From Mycoplasmopsis sturni DSM 22021 (lineage in GTDB: Bacteria > Bacillota_I > Bacilli_A > Mycoplasmatales > Metamycoplasmataceae): 64,000 bases of DNA. Position numbers and translations under genes: made by a program. A model generated the notes under the pieces. The model saw nothing but the letters and a program-made list of their open reading frames with translations, ran no database searches and was not told where the DNA came from. Below, one piece after another: positions 11,880-21,312 of the stretch. Numbering within the stretch: the first letter of the stretch is position 1; each line of letters starts with the position of its first letter. The stretch spans positions 23,748 to 87,747 of the forward strand of contig NZ_JNIZ01000004.1 of the NCBI RefSeq assembly GCF_000701485.1. The letters are read 5' to 3'.

Positions 11880-12461
11880 ATGATATTAGCACACAAACTT
11901 AATGATATTTTTAATGGTATTTCAATAGTAACATTTGATAGCAATATTCAACCGATTAAGCAAATTAAAACTACAAACTTTATTTTTTTTGTAAATGAAA
12001 AAAATGAGGTACATTCGGCCAATGTTTTAAATAGCGATATTAGCAATCGTTATTTTATTAAAACTTTTAATGCGTTAAATACGAGTCAAAGTGAAGAATT
12101 TATTAGTTTATGTTTGCAAGAATTTAGTGAAGGTATTTTTAATAATTCACCTAAATTTGTCTATGGAAAAATACTTAAGCGAACACCTCATCCCAAAAGT
12201 GAGAAGCTCTTTGTTTTAGAGATTATCTATCAAAAACAAGTATTCCAAATTGTAACTAACACATTAGATTCACAAGAAAATAAAGTGCTTGTTCTAGCCT
12301 TGCCAGGTTCAGTTACTGCAAGTGGTACATATATTATTGCGGGTAAGATGCTTGATGTTAAAAGTGAAGGAATGCTAACCGGATATCAGACACTTGGATT
12401 AGAAGGTGAAGGTTTAATTTTTGGTGAGGAAGAAGATCTAGGAAGGGATTTTGCTTTTTAA
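11880..12461 (+). CDS. YtpR-like protein with tRNA-binding domain
   Basis: This 193-residue protein has a C-terminal EMAP/Arc1p/Csa3-type tRNA-binding OB fold (about residues 90-185), also found in MetRS and PheRS beta. The key stretches are GKILKRTPHPKSEKLFVLEI and the closing SEGMLTGYQTLGLEGEG. The N-terminal 85 residues match the separate domain of stand-alone YtpR proteins. A role in translation is likely from the fold and from the immediate neighbour tyrS, but the exact substrate is unknown for the family. The mRNA is probably leaderless (TAAAAT 7 bases before ATG). Its stop is just upstream of tyrS. Confidence 0.85.
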   Translation: MILAHKLNDIFNGISIVTFDSNIQPIKQIKTTNFIFFVNEKNEVHSANVLNSDISNRYFIKTFNALNTSQSEEFISLCLQEFSEGIFNNSPKFVYGKILKRTPHPKSEKLFVLEIIYQKQVFQIVTNTLDSQENKVLVLALPGSVTASGTYIIAGKMLDVKSEGMLTGYQTLGLEGEGLIFGEEEDLGRDFAF

Positions 12462-12462
12462 T

Positions 12463-13701
12463 ATGAATATTGTAGAAGAACTAAAATTAAGAGGTATTTT
12501 TAAAGATATTTCTAATTACGAAAAATTTGTAAAATTACCAAAGGAAGCAGGAGTTTATGTTGGTTTTGATCCAACAGCACAAAGTTTGCATTTAGGAAAC
12601 TATATTCAGATTGTTAACTTATTGCGTTTTAAAAAACACGGCTACAAAACTATTGCTATTTTAGGTGGTGCTACCGGAATGATTGGTGATCCTTCTTTTA
12701 AAGATGCTGAGCGTCAATTGTTAGATCATGAAACTCTTTTACTAAATAAGAATAAGATTAAGCAACAGCTTGAAAAATTTGGTATTCAAGTTATTGATAA
12801 TTATGATTTTTATAAAGATATGAGCATCATTGATTTTTTAAGAAATGTAGGGAAATTGGTTAATGTTTCGTACATGTTATCTAAGGATTCGGTTTCTAAA
12901 AGAATAGAAAAAGGACTCAGCTTCACGGAATTTTCATATCAATTAATTCAAGGATGAGACTTTGCTTGATTATATAAGCAAGAAAATGTATGCATTCAAT
13001 TTGGAGGTTCTGATCAATGAGGTAACATTACAACAGGTCTTGACATGATTGGAACTTTATACGGCAAGGAACATAAAGCCGTTGCAATTACTGCTAATTT
13101 ACTTACCGATTCAAGTGGTAATAAGTTTGGTAAATCTACTGGTGGAGGAAGTTTATGACTTGATCAAGATATGACCAAACCGTATCAAATGTATCAGTTT
13201 TTATTAAACCAACCCGATTCAGAAGTTGAAAAACTTCTTAAATGATTAACTTTCCTTAGTGTTGAAGAAATTGAAGCAATTATTAAGCAACATAAAGAGC
13301 ATCCACAAAATAAATTAGCTCAAAAGAGCTTGGCTTTTGAAGTTATTAAAGATATTCATTCTGAGTTAGATGCTAATAATGCTATTTTAGTTAGTGAATT
13401 ATTGTTTAATAAAAACTTAAACTTTAGTGAACTCAATGTTGCAAAAATTGAATCTGTAAAAGAAGATTTACCAACTATTAAATTAAATCAAGATGCTAAT
13501 TTAATAGAGTCATTAATTTCAAGCAAATTGTTGCAATCTAAAAGAGAAGCTAGAGAATTTTTGGCTACTCATTCAATTAAATGAAACTACCAAAATGCAA
13601 CAGAAGATACATTAGTAGAAAGTCCTCATTTAAATAATCAATATGGCCTAGTTCATGTTGGTAAGAAAAAGATCTTTTTAGTAGAAATAATAAAAAAATA
13701 G
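12463..13701 (+). CDS. tyrS: Tyrosyl-tRNA synthetase
   Basis: TyrRS charges tRNA-Tyr. The 412-residue protein is the bacterial class Ic form. YVGFDPTAQSLHLGN carries the HIGH-like signature, GGATGMIGDP follows, and KFGKS is the KMSKS loop. A C-terminal S4-like RNA-binding domain begins around LLQSKREAREFL. The start chosen is the ATG at 12463, immediately after the stop of the previous gene; the upstream in-frame TTG would overlap it without adding conserved sequence. Several Trp residues are TGA. It is co-transcribed with the YtpR-like gene. Confidence 0.96.
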
Positions 13702-13726
13702 ACCTTTATGGGTCTAATTTTTTATT
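13699..13726 (+). terminator. Intrinsic terminator after tyrS
   Basis: The stem AGACC / GGTCT with loop TTTATG starts within the tyrS stop codon and is followed by a T-rich tract. Confidence 0.7.
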
Positions 13727-13765
13727 AAATAAAAAGGCAATAAAAAACCATTTTTATAAAAATGG

Positions 13766-13836
13766 TGCCGCTTACGAGAATCGAACTCGTGACAATTGAT
13801 TACGAGTCAATCGTTTTACCACTAAACTAAAGCGGC
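13766..13836 (-). tRNA. tRNA-Thr (anticodon CGT)
   Basis: The minus-strand sequence folds as a cloverleaf: acceptor GCCGCTT/AAGCGGC, T-arm GAGTTCGATTC, and anticodon loop CTCGTAA giving CGU, which reads ACG. CCA is not encoded. It lies 3 bases downstream of tRNA-Ser, and the two are co-transcribed. Confidence 0.96.
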
Positions 13837-13839
13837 TAA

Positions 13840-13932
13840 TGGCGGGCAATAAGAGATTCGAACTCTTGCGGGCCGTGAAGCCCCTGCAGCTTTTCGAGAG
13901 CTGTCCCTTCAGCCAGACTTGGGTAATTGCCC
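13840..13932 (-). tRNA. tRNA-Ser (anticodon CGA)
   Basis: This class II tRNA has a long variable arm, acceptor GGGCAAT/ATTGCCC, T-arm with GTTCGAATC, anticodon loop CTCGAAA giving CGA (reads TCG), and an encoded CCA 3' end. A minus-strand TATAGT box about 10 bases upstream (plus 13942-13947 region) is a good promoter for the tRNA pair. Confidence 0.96.
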
Positions 13933-13963
13933 ATTAATACTACTATAATTTTAGCAAAAAGCG

Positions 13964-13991
13964 CAAAAAATAAAACTCCTTTGGGAGTTTT
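13964..13991 (-). terminator. Intrinsic terminator at the nusG stop
   Basis: The stem AAAACTCC / GGAGTTTT (loop CAAA) overlaps the nusG stop codon and is followed on the minus strand by ATTTTTT. Confidence 0.8.
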
Positions 13992-14601
13992 ATTCGTCTT
14001 GGTCGTGGTCATAAGGACGTAAATTTTCGATAATTGTCTCAACCTCTACTTGTTTTCCAAATGTTTCTACCAATACAATTACTATGTTTGATTCGGCATT
14101 AATATTTTTAATAGTTCCTTCTGTTCCCTTATAAGCTGAATCTACAAAGGTAACGACATCACCTTCTTTTAGTCCAAAGTAGTTTTTATCTGTTTCAAAA
14201 GTTTTTAGAGCTTCTTGTTCTTTTTTTAGTGATTTATTAATTTCTCTTTGAGTTACAGGAGTAGGTTTTGCTCCTTTTCCTGATGATCCTACAAGTCCGG
14301 TGACATATTGAGTGTTACGAACAATAAATCAGGCCTTATCTGTCATATCCATTTTAATAAAGATATAACCTGGATACATATTTACTCATTTAATTTTATA
14401 AGGTTCACCAGCTAATTTTTTATTTAATTCTTTAATGGTGAGAGTAGGTTTTTTAAAAACTTTAAAAGCGCCATTTTCAGTTGCACTATTATCAAATTGT
14501 TCAGAAACTTGTTCAGCAATAATCCGGTTTGATAAAGCTTCAACAACAATATCTTCTTTTCCTGAAATAGTCGAGACCATATATCAATTAAAATTACTCA
14601 T
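13990..14601 (-). CDS. nusG: Transcription termination/antitermination factor NusG
   Basis: NusG binds RNA polymerase and couples transcription to translation. The 203-residue protein has the N-terminal NGN domain (FNWYMVSTISGKED, PGYIFIKM, WFIVRNTQYVTGLVG) and the C-terminal KOW domain with LKEGDVVTFVDSAYKGTEGTI. An insertion around residues 45-70 is common in mycoplasmas. The start at 14601 follows AGGAGAAAA. It follows secE directly, the standard secE-nusG arrangement. Confidence 0.95.
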
Positions 14602-14611
14602 ATTTTTTCTC

Positions 14612-14833
14612 CTAACTTAACCCATAAATTGCTCATAAGTGACTAAAACCATAAGTTAATGCAATTACAAATCCACCAATAATTAGTGTGAATAGAATAA
14701 TTTTTAGCAATGAAGATACATTTTTTTGTGAATCAGGTCACTTTACACGTTTAATTTCTTTAATAAATTTCCGAACATAATAACGTTTTTTACGAGGGTT
14801 TTTATCCTTCTTTGGTAAAAGTTCTTTTCTCAT
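14612..14833 (-). CDS. secE: Preprotein translocase subunit SecE
   Basis: SecE is the small essential clamp of the SecYEG channel. The 73-residue product has a basic amphipathic N-terminal half ending in the conserved RVKWPDSQ motif (Trp as TGA) and a single C-terminal membrane helix (about residues 45-65). The start overlaps the rpmG stop by one base, and nusG starts 10 bases after its stop. Gene order rpmG-secE-nusG is the classic bacterial one. Confidence 0.93.
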
Positions 14834-14979
14834 TAAACCTCTTCTTTATGAAGTGTGTGAGCATCGCAATGCTGACAAAATTTTTTAATTGCGATTCTTT
14901 TTTCACTTCCATTACTCTTAGTTGTTCAATAATTTTTTCTACGGCATAAACTGCATCCAATTGCTATTTTAGTCTTCAT
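14833..14979 (-). CDS. rpmG: 50S ribosomal protein L33 (zinc-ribbon type)
   Basis: L33 is a small protein of the large subunit near the E site. This 48-residue product has two CxxC pairs (GCSLC and CQHC), so it is the zinc-binding C+ paralogue, and the RKNYWTTKS core is diagnostic. It was too short to appear as a long ORF. It is the first gene of rpmG-secE-nusG, with its stop overlapping the secE start. Confidence 0.93.
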
Positions 14980-15059
14980 ATGTCTTTAATTATATATGAA
15001 AAGATTTTTTAATGATGTTTTTTTTAGTAGGTTATCGCCTAATCTTAATTTTTGTTAAA

Positions 15060-15088
15060 AAAACTAAAAGCTAATAACTTTTAGTTTT
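15060..15088 (-). terminator. Intrinsic terminator after pgk
   Basis: The stem AAAACTAAAAG / CTTTTAGTTTT with a 7-base loop lies just past the pgk stop. The symmetric A/T flanks would also allow plus-strand function. Confidence 0.75.
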
Positions 15089-15095
15089 TCATCTT

Positions 15096-16286
15096 TTAGG
15101 CAACTTTATCTTGAATTGCTTCAATACCAGGTAATTTTACACCTTGTAAGAATTCAAGTGAAGCTCCACCACCAGTTGAAACGTGTGAGAATTTGTCAGC
15201 CATTTGAAGTTTTTCAACAGCAGCAACACTATCTCCTCCCCCAACAACTGAGAAAGCCCCTTTTAAGTTAGCGATTGCTTTACACATTTCTAATGTACCT
15301 TCACGGTAGTGTTCAAATTCGGTAACTCCAAGTGGACCGTTTCAAACTACTGTTTTAGCACCTTGGATTGCTTGTGTGAATGCTTTAATTGATTTTGAAG
15401 CAACATCAAGTGCCATTAGATCGTCAGGAATATTTCCTTCAACAATCACAGGTTTTACGTCTTTAAACTCAGGAGCAGCTTTAAAATCAAATGGTAATAT
15501 GATTTTATCTTTATATTTTTCATAGAAGTTACGAGCTAATTCAACATAATCAAGTTCTACAAGAGATTTACCAATTTGTTCACCTCTAGCTTTCATAAAT
15601 GTAAATGACATAGCTCCACAAATAATCATTTTATCAACAATTTTAGCAAGGTTTTCAAGTACTTGAATTTTGTCTGAAACTTTTGCTCCACCAATGATTG
15701 CTACATATGGATGTTCTGGATTGTTGATTGCTTTTGAAAGGTTTTCGGTTTCTTTTTCAACAAGATATCCGATTGCTGATTCTTTAATGTAAGTTGAAAT
15801 CCCAACGTTTGAAGCGTGAGCACGGTGTGATGTTCCGAAAGCATCGTTAACAAAAATATCACCAAGACTTGCTCAATATTTTCCAAGTTCAGGATTGTTT
15901 TTACTTTCGGCTTTGTCATTTAAGTCTTCATAACGAGTGTTTTGAAGTAAGATTACTTCACCTGGTTTCATTTGAGCAATAGCATCTTCAACCATTTTTC
16001 CTCTTGTTTGGTTAACAAATGTTACTGGTTGTCCAAGTTGACGAGCAAGTTCGACAGCAACTGGTGCTAAATCTCTTTTAGGTAAATCAGCTTCTTCTTT
16101 AACTCTTCCTAAGTGAGACATTAAAATAACTTTTGCGCCTTCTTCAACTAATTTTTTAATTGTAGGTAAAGCAGCTGTAATTCTTTTGACAGAAGTAATA
16201 ACTCCATCTTTAATAGGTACGTTAAAGTCAACTCTAACGATAACTTTTTTATCTTTAACTACAAGATCATTAAGTGTTTTTTTCAT
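15096..16286 (-). CDS. pgk: Phosphoglycerate kinase
   Basis: Pgk makes ATP from 1,3-bisphosphoglycerate in glycolysis, the main energy pathway here. The 396-residue protein is full length. It has the N-terminal [11 protein letters not shown] signature, SHLGR, the hinge-region GGAKVSDKI, and the C-terminal nucleotide site GGGDSVAAV with [11 protein letters not shown]. The ATG at 16286 follows CGAAAGGAATAT and a minus-strand TATAAT lies at plus 16316-16321. It is monocistronic with its own terminator. Confidence 0.97.
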
Positions 16287-16656
16287 ATATTCCTTTCGGT
16301 ATTATTAATGATTTTATTATACTATTTTATAAATTTGTGAAATTGCATTTTCACGTTAGTTTTAGCAAGCAAATAAGGAAATTTTTTCATTGTAGGGATT
16401 CAATATTATTGTGTGTTAGTTCTCTTTTTGAGTTCTCTATTAAAGTAATATAATTTATTTACTTTATTAAAGAATATTTTTGTTTGGTTTTGAATGTAAA
16501 ATAATCTTTAGTAATATAGTCAATATAATCATTTTTAGTGAATTTTTTTAAATAACCAAGCCATTTCAATTTATTATTACATTTTTAGATCTATTTTTAT
16601 ATCTTTTTTAACATTAATAACACAAAACAGAAAACGCAAAATTATTAAGGATTTTT
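16287..16656. promoter_or_regulatory. Divergent promoter region pgk / nicotinate phosphoribosyltransferase
   Basis: This 370-base AT-rich gap has no gene. The pgk -10 is TATAAT on the minus strand (plus 16316-16321). A short direct repeat AGTTCTCT occurs twice (about 16418 and 16431). I see no recognisable riboswitch. The -10 of the rightward gene is not clear. Confidence 0.5.
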
Positions 16657-17688
16657 ATGAATAAAAAGTTACAACAAGAACTTTCTCAATATACAGCTAG
16701 CTACTTTGAAAAAACTAAAATCATTTTAGAAAACGAAGTACCTAATAACATTATTACTTTACAGTTCTTCCAAAGAAAAGATAATACTTTGCTATGCGGA
16801 ATTTCAGAGGTTTTAGAATTTTTAGAAACAGTTACAGATACTTCAAAATACACTATTAGATATCTTCCTGATGGAACCATTGTTAATGCCTTAGATATTG
16901 TTTTAGAATTAGAGGGACATTATCAAGACTTTGGGATGTGAGAAGGCATGATTGATGGTATTTTATCCAGAAATACATCATTAGCAACTAATGCTTATCA
17001 ATGCCGTTTAGCCGCACAAGGAAAACCTGTTATATTTATGGGTGATCGTGCTGATCATTATTTAAATCAAGAAGTAGATGGTTATGCTATGAAAGTAGCA
17101 GGGATTGATTTAGTTTCAACGATGAAACAAAAAAATTCAAATCAAATTGGTGAAACTAAAGATATTTTTGGTTCAATGCCTCATGTTTTAATTCAAGGAT
17201 TTGGTGGAGATGTTGTTGCAGCTGCAAAAGCTTATAATAAGAATTTTCCTAACAATAAACTCATCGTTTTAGTAGATTATCACAATAACATTATTGAAGA
17301 TTCCATTAAAATTTGAAATGAACTTGGAAATAAAGTATGAGGTGTTAGAGTTGATACATCTAAAAATATGGTTGACCATATGTTTGACGGAGAAGAACCT
17401 CAATATGGCGTTAATCCAGAGCAAATTATTCGTTTAAGAAAAGCCTTGGATCAAGTAGGCGCAAAAGAATATAAAATTGTTGTATCTAGTGGCTTTAACT
17501 TTGAAAAAATCAAGGAATTTGAAGAGAAAAACGTCCCAGTAGATTATTATGGAGTTGGACAAAGTATCTTTAAATTAACCCGTTCTTTTTCGGCAGATGC
17601 TACTATTTTAAATGGCAAATTCCAAGCAAAAGAAGGAAGAAGCTACAGAGAAAACCCTAATTTAGTTATTTATAAATCTAAAAAATAA
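16657..17688 (+). CDS. pncB: Nicotinate phosphoribosyltransferase
   Basis: This enzyme joins nicotinate to PRPP as the entry step of NAD salvage in organisms lacking de novo synthesis. The 343-residue protein is the short form of the NAPRTase family. It has FQRKDNTLLCG at the N-terminal side, LEGHYQDFGMWEG, GTGG-like QGFGGDVVAAAKAY, and WGVRVDTSKNM, with the C-terminal phosphate-site segment VSSGFNFEKIKEF and GVGQSI. AAGGATTTTT precedes the ATG. A terminator follows immediately. A membrane protein of ECF-transporter type lies two genes on and could supply the vitamin, which is inference only. Confidence 0.88.
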
Positions 17689-17711
17689 TCAGCAACAGCT
17701 GATTTTTTTCT
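17687..17711 (+). terminator. Intrinsic terminator
   Basis: The stem AATCAGC / GCTGATT (loop AACA) followed by a T-run begins in the stop codon of the nicotinate phosphoribosyltransferase gene. Confidence 0.85.
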
Positions 17712-17754
17712 TTTTTAATTAAAAAAATTAATACTTATATGAAAGAGTTATATT

Positions 17755-18138
17755 ATGAAATTATTTAATTTATACAAATTTAAAGCAAACAATGGAGAAT
17801 TTACTCCAACGTTTTTACCTATTTTTGTAATTGATAAATTAATTTACATGGTTGAAGTTAGTGATTTTTTAGAATTTGAAAGCGATCTAAAATATTTTCA
17901 AAAACTTTTTACAAAGACAAGATATTTTGATTTATATGCAAATTTAAATAATCTTTTTGCTATTGAGGAAAAACTTTTTGATGCTAAATTTCAAAATTGG
18001 CAACTAAAAATGATTCGAGAGGATTTTGAAGATGCTTGTATAGCAGAGTTGTTGAAAAAAGTTAATGATCGTTTATCTTTATTAAGAGATCCGGAAATAA
18101 TTATTCATCTAAAATCAAGAGATTATAATAGTTTATAA
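17755..18138 (+). CDS. Hypothetical protein
   Basis: This is an unrecognised 127-residue cytosolic-looking protein with many aromatic and acidic residues, predicted mostly helical in its second half (EDFEDACIAELLKKVNDRLSLL). It has no signal peptide, membrane segment or catalytic motif I can name. The start is supported by GAAAGAG about 8 bases upstream. It ends 14 bases before the next gene, but that gene has its own TATAAT overlapping this stop region. Confidence 0.65.
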   Translation: MKLFNLYKFKANNGEFTPTFLPIFVIDKLIYMVEVSDFLEFESDLKYFQKLFTKTRYFDLYANLNNLFAIEEKLFDAKFQNWQLKMIREDFEDACIAELLKKVNDRLSLLRDPEIIIHLKSRDYNSL

Positions 18139-18152
18139 GGTATAATTTTGAA

Positions 18153-19442
18153 ATGTGAAAATTAAGTAAATTATCAGATTATTATGGCCAGAAACCAATT
18201 TTGCTGTTAAATAATAAAGTAACTAATATAAGCATTTTAAGTGGATTTTCGTTTCTTTTAGGTACTATTTTTCTTTTAGTTTTTTTTCTTACAAAAAACA
18301 GTCCAGTTTTAAAATACGAAGGAAGAATTGTATTTATTATTTTATCAGTGCTTGGTTTTGCTAGTTCAAGTGCAATTTTGCTTATTGATTCTTTTTTCTA
18401 TATCAATAACATAAAGAAAAGTAACTTTGAACTTTATGATTATAAAAAGAAAAAATATTTAATGATCTTTTCTAGTGTTAATTTCCTTTTTTATTTTTTC
18501 TATTTTCAGCGCAATGTAATTCCCTTTTTAAACATCGAGAAAGCTCATTTTGATTCAAGAACTAAAAAATTTACAAATTTAGTAGGAAATCAAAAGGAAC
18601 TTGTTAGTTTATATAGTTTTAAAAATATTTTTAAGCTTGATATTATTGACATAGCATTAAGTGGAATTTTACTTGGGATTTATATAGGTGTTAGATCAAC
18701 AATAGGAAGATTAGGTCTTAGTTTTGAGTACTTATTTTATATTTTAGTCTCTTATATTTTGAGGTATTTTAAGGCTGCTATTGTAGCTTTTCTTGCTGAT
18801 TTTATGGGATTAGTTATTACTGGTTCTGTTGGGACTTGACACTGAGTTTATGGTATCGTTCCGATTTTATCTACGTTATTATTATCGATTCTTTTTGATA
18901 TTTTTGAGCGAAACAAAAAAGTTTCTATTTTAATTTCTAATGGTATTTTGTGGATTGCTTTTGGAGCTCTTTTTGGTATATTTATTTGACAAAGTTCAGT
19001 TGCTACAGGTGAGTCTCTTAAAATTTCAAATACGTTTAATTACAAAAACCTTTCAATTACAACTTTAGCTATTTTAATTGCCCTAGGTTTTGTCATTATG
19101 GCATTTATTTCTGGAGCGAGTTTTTATTATTTATTTAAGAAAAAAGATCACGAAAAGAAAAAACTTATTTATATTTTGTTAACTTCTTTTGCGCTTGTGG
19201 CATTTACAATTGTGATTTTTAGATGAATCTGAGGACCATTTGCTTATTTACGTTGAAGAAATTGAGCAATTCAATCTAAGCCTAGAAACATTTCTGAATG
19301 ATATATTCCTGTCATGCTTCCTATTGTTTTAAGATCATCAATAAGCATCCCAATTTATACTGCTTCTTTAGTTATTATATTAACTCCGCTTATGTATCTT
19401 AGAAAAAGATATATAGAAAAAAAACTTATATCTCAATATTAA
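18153..19442 (+). CDS. Multi-pass membrane protein, ECF transporter S-component-like
   Basis: The 429-residue protein is very hydrophobic, with about ten membrane segments. The part around residues 165-250 (ALSGILLGIYIG, then VAFLADFMGL and GTWHWVYGIVP) resembles the substrate-binding S subunit of energy-coupling-factor vitamin transporters. The N-terminal 150 residues and the long C-terminal part are extra compared with a typical S component of about 190 residues, as in other mycoplasma members. The substrate is unknown. TATAAT at 18141-18146 lies 6 bases before the ATG and no Shine-Dalgarno is present, so the mRNA is probably leaderless. Second codon is TGA (Trp). Confidence 0.65.
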
Positions 19443-19461
19443 TATATTAATATTTTTATGG

Positions 19462-19467
19462 TATAAT
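19462..19467 (+). promoter_or_regulatory. rplJ-rplL promoter -10 box
   Basis: A consensus TATAAT starts the transcript carrying the L10 leader and rplJ-rplL. Confidence 0.75.
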
Positions 19468-19473
19468 AACCAA

Positions 19474-19563
19474 GCAATACATAAAGACAGCAACAGCGCA
19501 TGCTTAATATGTTGCCGAGTGTATAATCTTAAAGTTTTGTATTGCGTAATTTTTGAAAGGAGG
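19474..19563 (+). promoter_or_regulatory. Ribosomal protein L10 leader
   Basis: The untranslated leader before rplJ has the paired CAGCAACA...TGTTGCCGAG element typical of the L10 autoregulatory leader, in which the L10-L12 complex binds a kink-turn mimic of 23S rRNA and represses translation. It ends in the AAAGGAGG ribosome-binding site. The assignment rests on position and this motif; I could not score it against a covariance model. Confidence 0.7.
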
Positions 19564-19570
19564 CATGATA

Positions 19571-20068
19571 GTGTCTGAATCAAATTTCAAAATAGCAAAA
19601 AGACATGTAGTAAGCGAAATTACTTCAAAAATTCAAGAATCTAAAGCGATTGCTTTTGCTGAGTATCGTGGATTAACAGTAGCTGAATTAAAGGAACTTA
19701 GAAAAGCTGCTAAAGAAGTTAATGTTGAAATTAAAGTTTACAAAAACAGACTTTTCAAAATCGCTGCTCAAAACACAGGTTTTGAAAAACTTGCTGATCA
19801 CTTAGTTGGACCTAACATCTTTGCTTTTTCAAATCAAGATGATATGTCTGCAGCAAAATTACTTGTAAAATTTGCTAAAAAACACAAACTAATGGTAATT
19901 AAAGCCGGAACATATGAAGGTGAAGTTATTGATGCAAGTGGTGTTAAAAATGTTGCTACATTGCCAACATATGAAGAAGCCCTTGGAATTCTTGCTCGTT
20001 CACTTATGGCGCCATTATCTCAAATTTCATTATCACTTAAATTAGTAAGTGAAGGAAAATCAGAATAA
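19571..20068 (+). CDS. rplJ: 50S ribosomal protein L10
   Basis: L10 anchors the L7/L12 stalk to the large subunit. The best start is the GTG at 19571: the strong AAAGGAGG at 19556-19563 is 7 bases upstream, whereas the in-frame ATG at 19565 is only 1 base from it and the TTG at 19553 lies before it. This gives 165 residues, the normal length, beginning MSESNFKIAKRHVV. AIAFAEYRGLTVAELKELR is the diagnostic N-terminal segment and a C-terminal helix binds L12 dimers. The gene follows the L10 leader and precedes rplL. Confidence 0.95.
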   Translation: MSESNFKIAKRHVVSEITSKIQESKAIAFAEYRGLTVAELKELRKAAKEVNVEIKVYKNRLFKIAAQNTGFEKLADHLVGPNIFAFSNQDDMSAAKLLVKFAKKHKLMVIKAGTYEGEVIDASGVKNVATLPTYEEALGILARSLMAPLSQISLSLKLVSEGKSE

Positions 20069-20101
20069 TTATTATACTTAGCTTATTAGAAAGGAAATAT
20101 C

Positions 20102-20473
20102 ATGGCTAAATTAACTAAAGAAACATTTATTGAATCACTTAAAGAAATGTCAATTAAAGAAGTGATGGAACTTGTTGAAGCAATGAAAGAAGAATTTGGA
20201 ATCGACCCAACAGCTGCTGTAGCAGTTGCTGCTGCTCCTGCTGAAGGTGGAGACGCTGCTCCTTCAAGCGTTAAAGTTGTTCTTAAAGCTGACAACGGTA
20301 AAAAAGTTCAAATTATTAAAGCTGTTAAAGATTTACTTGGAAACTCACTTATGGAAGCTAAAAAACTTGTTGACAACCTTCCAGCAGTTATTAAAGAAAA
20401 CATCAAACCTGAAGAAGCAGAACAAATTAAAGCTGTTCTTGTTGAAGCAGGAGCTGAAGTTTCAGTTGAATAA
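20102..20473 (+). CDS. rplL: 50S ribosomal protein L7/L12
   Basis: L12 forms the flexible stalk that recruits translation GTPases. The 123-residue product has the N-terminal dimerisation domain, an Ala-rich hinge (AVAVAAAPAEGG at about 40-51), and the C-terminal domain with KVQIIKAVKDL and EAKKLVDNLP. GAAAGGAAAT gives the ribosome-binding site. The usual rplJ-rplL order is kept and a strong terminator follows. Confidence 0.97.
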   Translation: MAKLTKETFIESLKEMSIKEVMELVEAMKEEFGIDPTAAVAVAAAPAEGGDAAPSSVKVVLKADNGKKVQIIKAVKDLLGNSLMEAKKLVDNLPAVIKENIKPEEAEQIKAVLVEAGAEVSVE

Positions 20474-20499
20474 TTTAAACTTATTCTAATTAATAATAA

Positions 20500-20531
20500 A
20501 AAAACAAGCCATATTATTGGCTTGTTTTTTT
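20500..20531 (+). terminator. Intrinsic terminator after rplL
   Basis: The 11-bp stem AAAAACAAGCC / GGCTTGTTTTT with loop ATATTATT is followed by a T-run. Confidence 0.9.
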
Positions 20532-20550
20532 CTTGTTTTAGATAAGGTAA

Positions 20551-20577
20551 ATAAAAAACCAAGTGTAAACTTGGTTT
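20551..20577 (-). terminator. Intrinsic terminator at the ktrA stop
   Basis: The stem AAACCAAG / CTTGGTTT includes the first bases of the ktrA stop region, with a U-run following on the minus strand. Confidence 0.75.
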
Positions 20578-21301
20578 ATACTGTTTTGTTTTCATTAACA
20601 TTCATTTGCGAAATATTTTGATCAATGAGCTTTTCTTTATTTAATAGTTTAAAAACGTGTGTAACATCATCAACCTCACCTACTAAAGTTACAAAATCAC
20701 CTTTTAGTAGTTTTGAATCTCCTTGAGGACGAATCGAGAATGATTCACGTTTAATTACCACAAGAGTAACTCCGTATTTATTAAAGTTAATTTCTTTAAG
20801 TTTTTTATTTTCAAAAGCAGCATTATTAATTTGGGTTGTACCAAGAACTAAATTATCACCAAGTTCTTGTAGATTTTCACTATAGTGAATAAAGTTCTTA
20901 TCACCTGCAATTAAAGCGGTTCTGATACCAGCTTCTGTTTCAGGGCGAATAATAACATTTACTCCAATTTGTTTCAAAATCCGAGCATGCCCTTCACTTG
21001 TGGCTCTAGCGATAATGTTTTTAACACCAACTTCTTGCAAAGCAGCAACAATTTCGGTGTTTTCAGGAACAGCAACAACAACGGTTTCGATTTCGTTAAT
21101 TTTGATTGCTTTTAGCAATTTAATTTCAGCCGCATTTCCAATGATGATACGTTGAACATCATCAACATATTTTTTGGTTTGTTCTTCTTCTTTATTAATA
21201 ATTAAGATACTACGATCCATTTTTAATAATTGATCAATTACGGCTGAACCATAGCGACCAACACCGATAATGGCAATATCATTTTTATATCTAATTCCCA
21301 T
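20576..21301 (-). CDS. ktrA: Potassium uptake regulatory subunit KtrA (RCK domain)
   Basis: KtrA forms a cytosolic octameric ring that gates the KtrB channel in response to nucleotides. The 241-residue protein has an RCK_N Rossmann fold with GVGRYGSAV at about 13-21 and the acidic second strand (INKEEEQ), and an RCK_C domain from about residue 140 (LVLGTTQINNAAFENKKLKEI). Its stop lies in a terminator stem. It is the last gene of an apparent UPF0154-ktrB-ktrA unit on the minus strand, 11 bases after ktrB. Confidence 0.93.
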   Translation of the reverse strand: MGIRYKNDIAIIGVGRYGSAVIDQLLKMDRSILIINKEEEQTKKYVDDVQRIIIGNAAEIKLLKAIKINEIETVVVAVPENTEIVAALQEVGVKNIIARATSEGHARILKQIGVNVIIRPETEAGIRTALIAGDKNFIHYSENLQELGDNLVLGTTQINNAAFENKKLKEINFNKYGVTLVVIKRESFSIRPQGDSKLLKGDFVTLVGEVDDVTHVFKLLNKEKLIDQNISQMNVNENKTV

Positions 21302-21312
21302 GATTAAAATTC

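Noticed and set aside
13836..14042. 68-codon minus-strand frame over tRNA-Ser and the nusG end
   Set aside because: It covers a cloverleaf tRNA and the nusG terminator in another frame.
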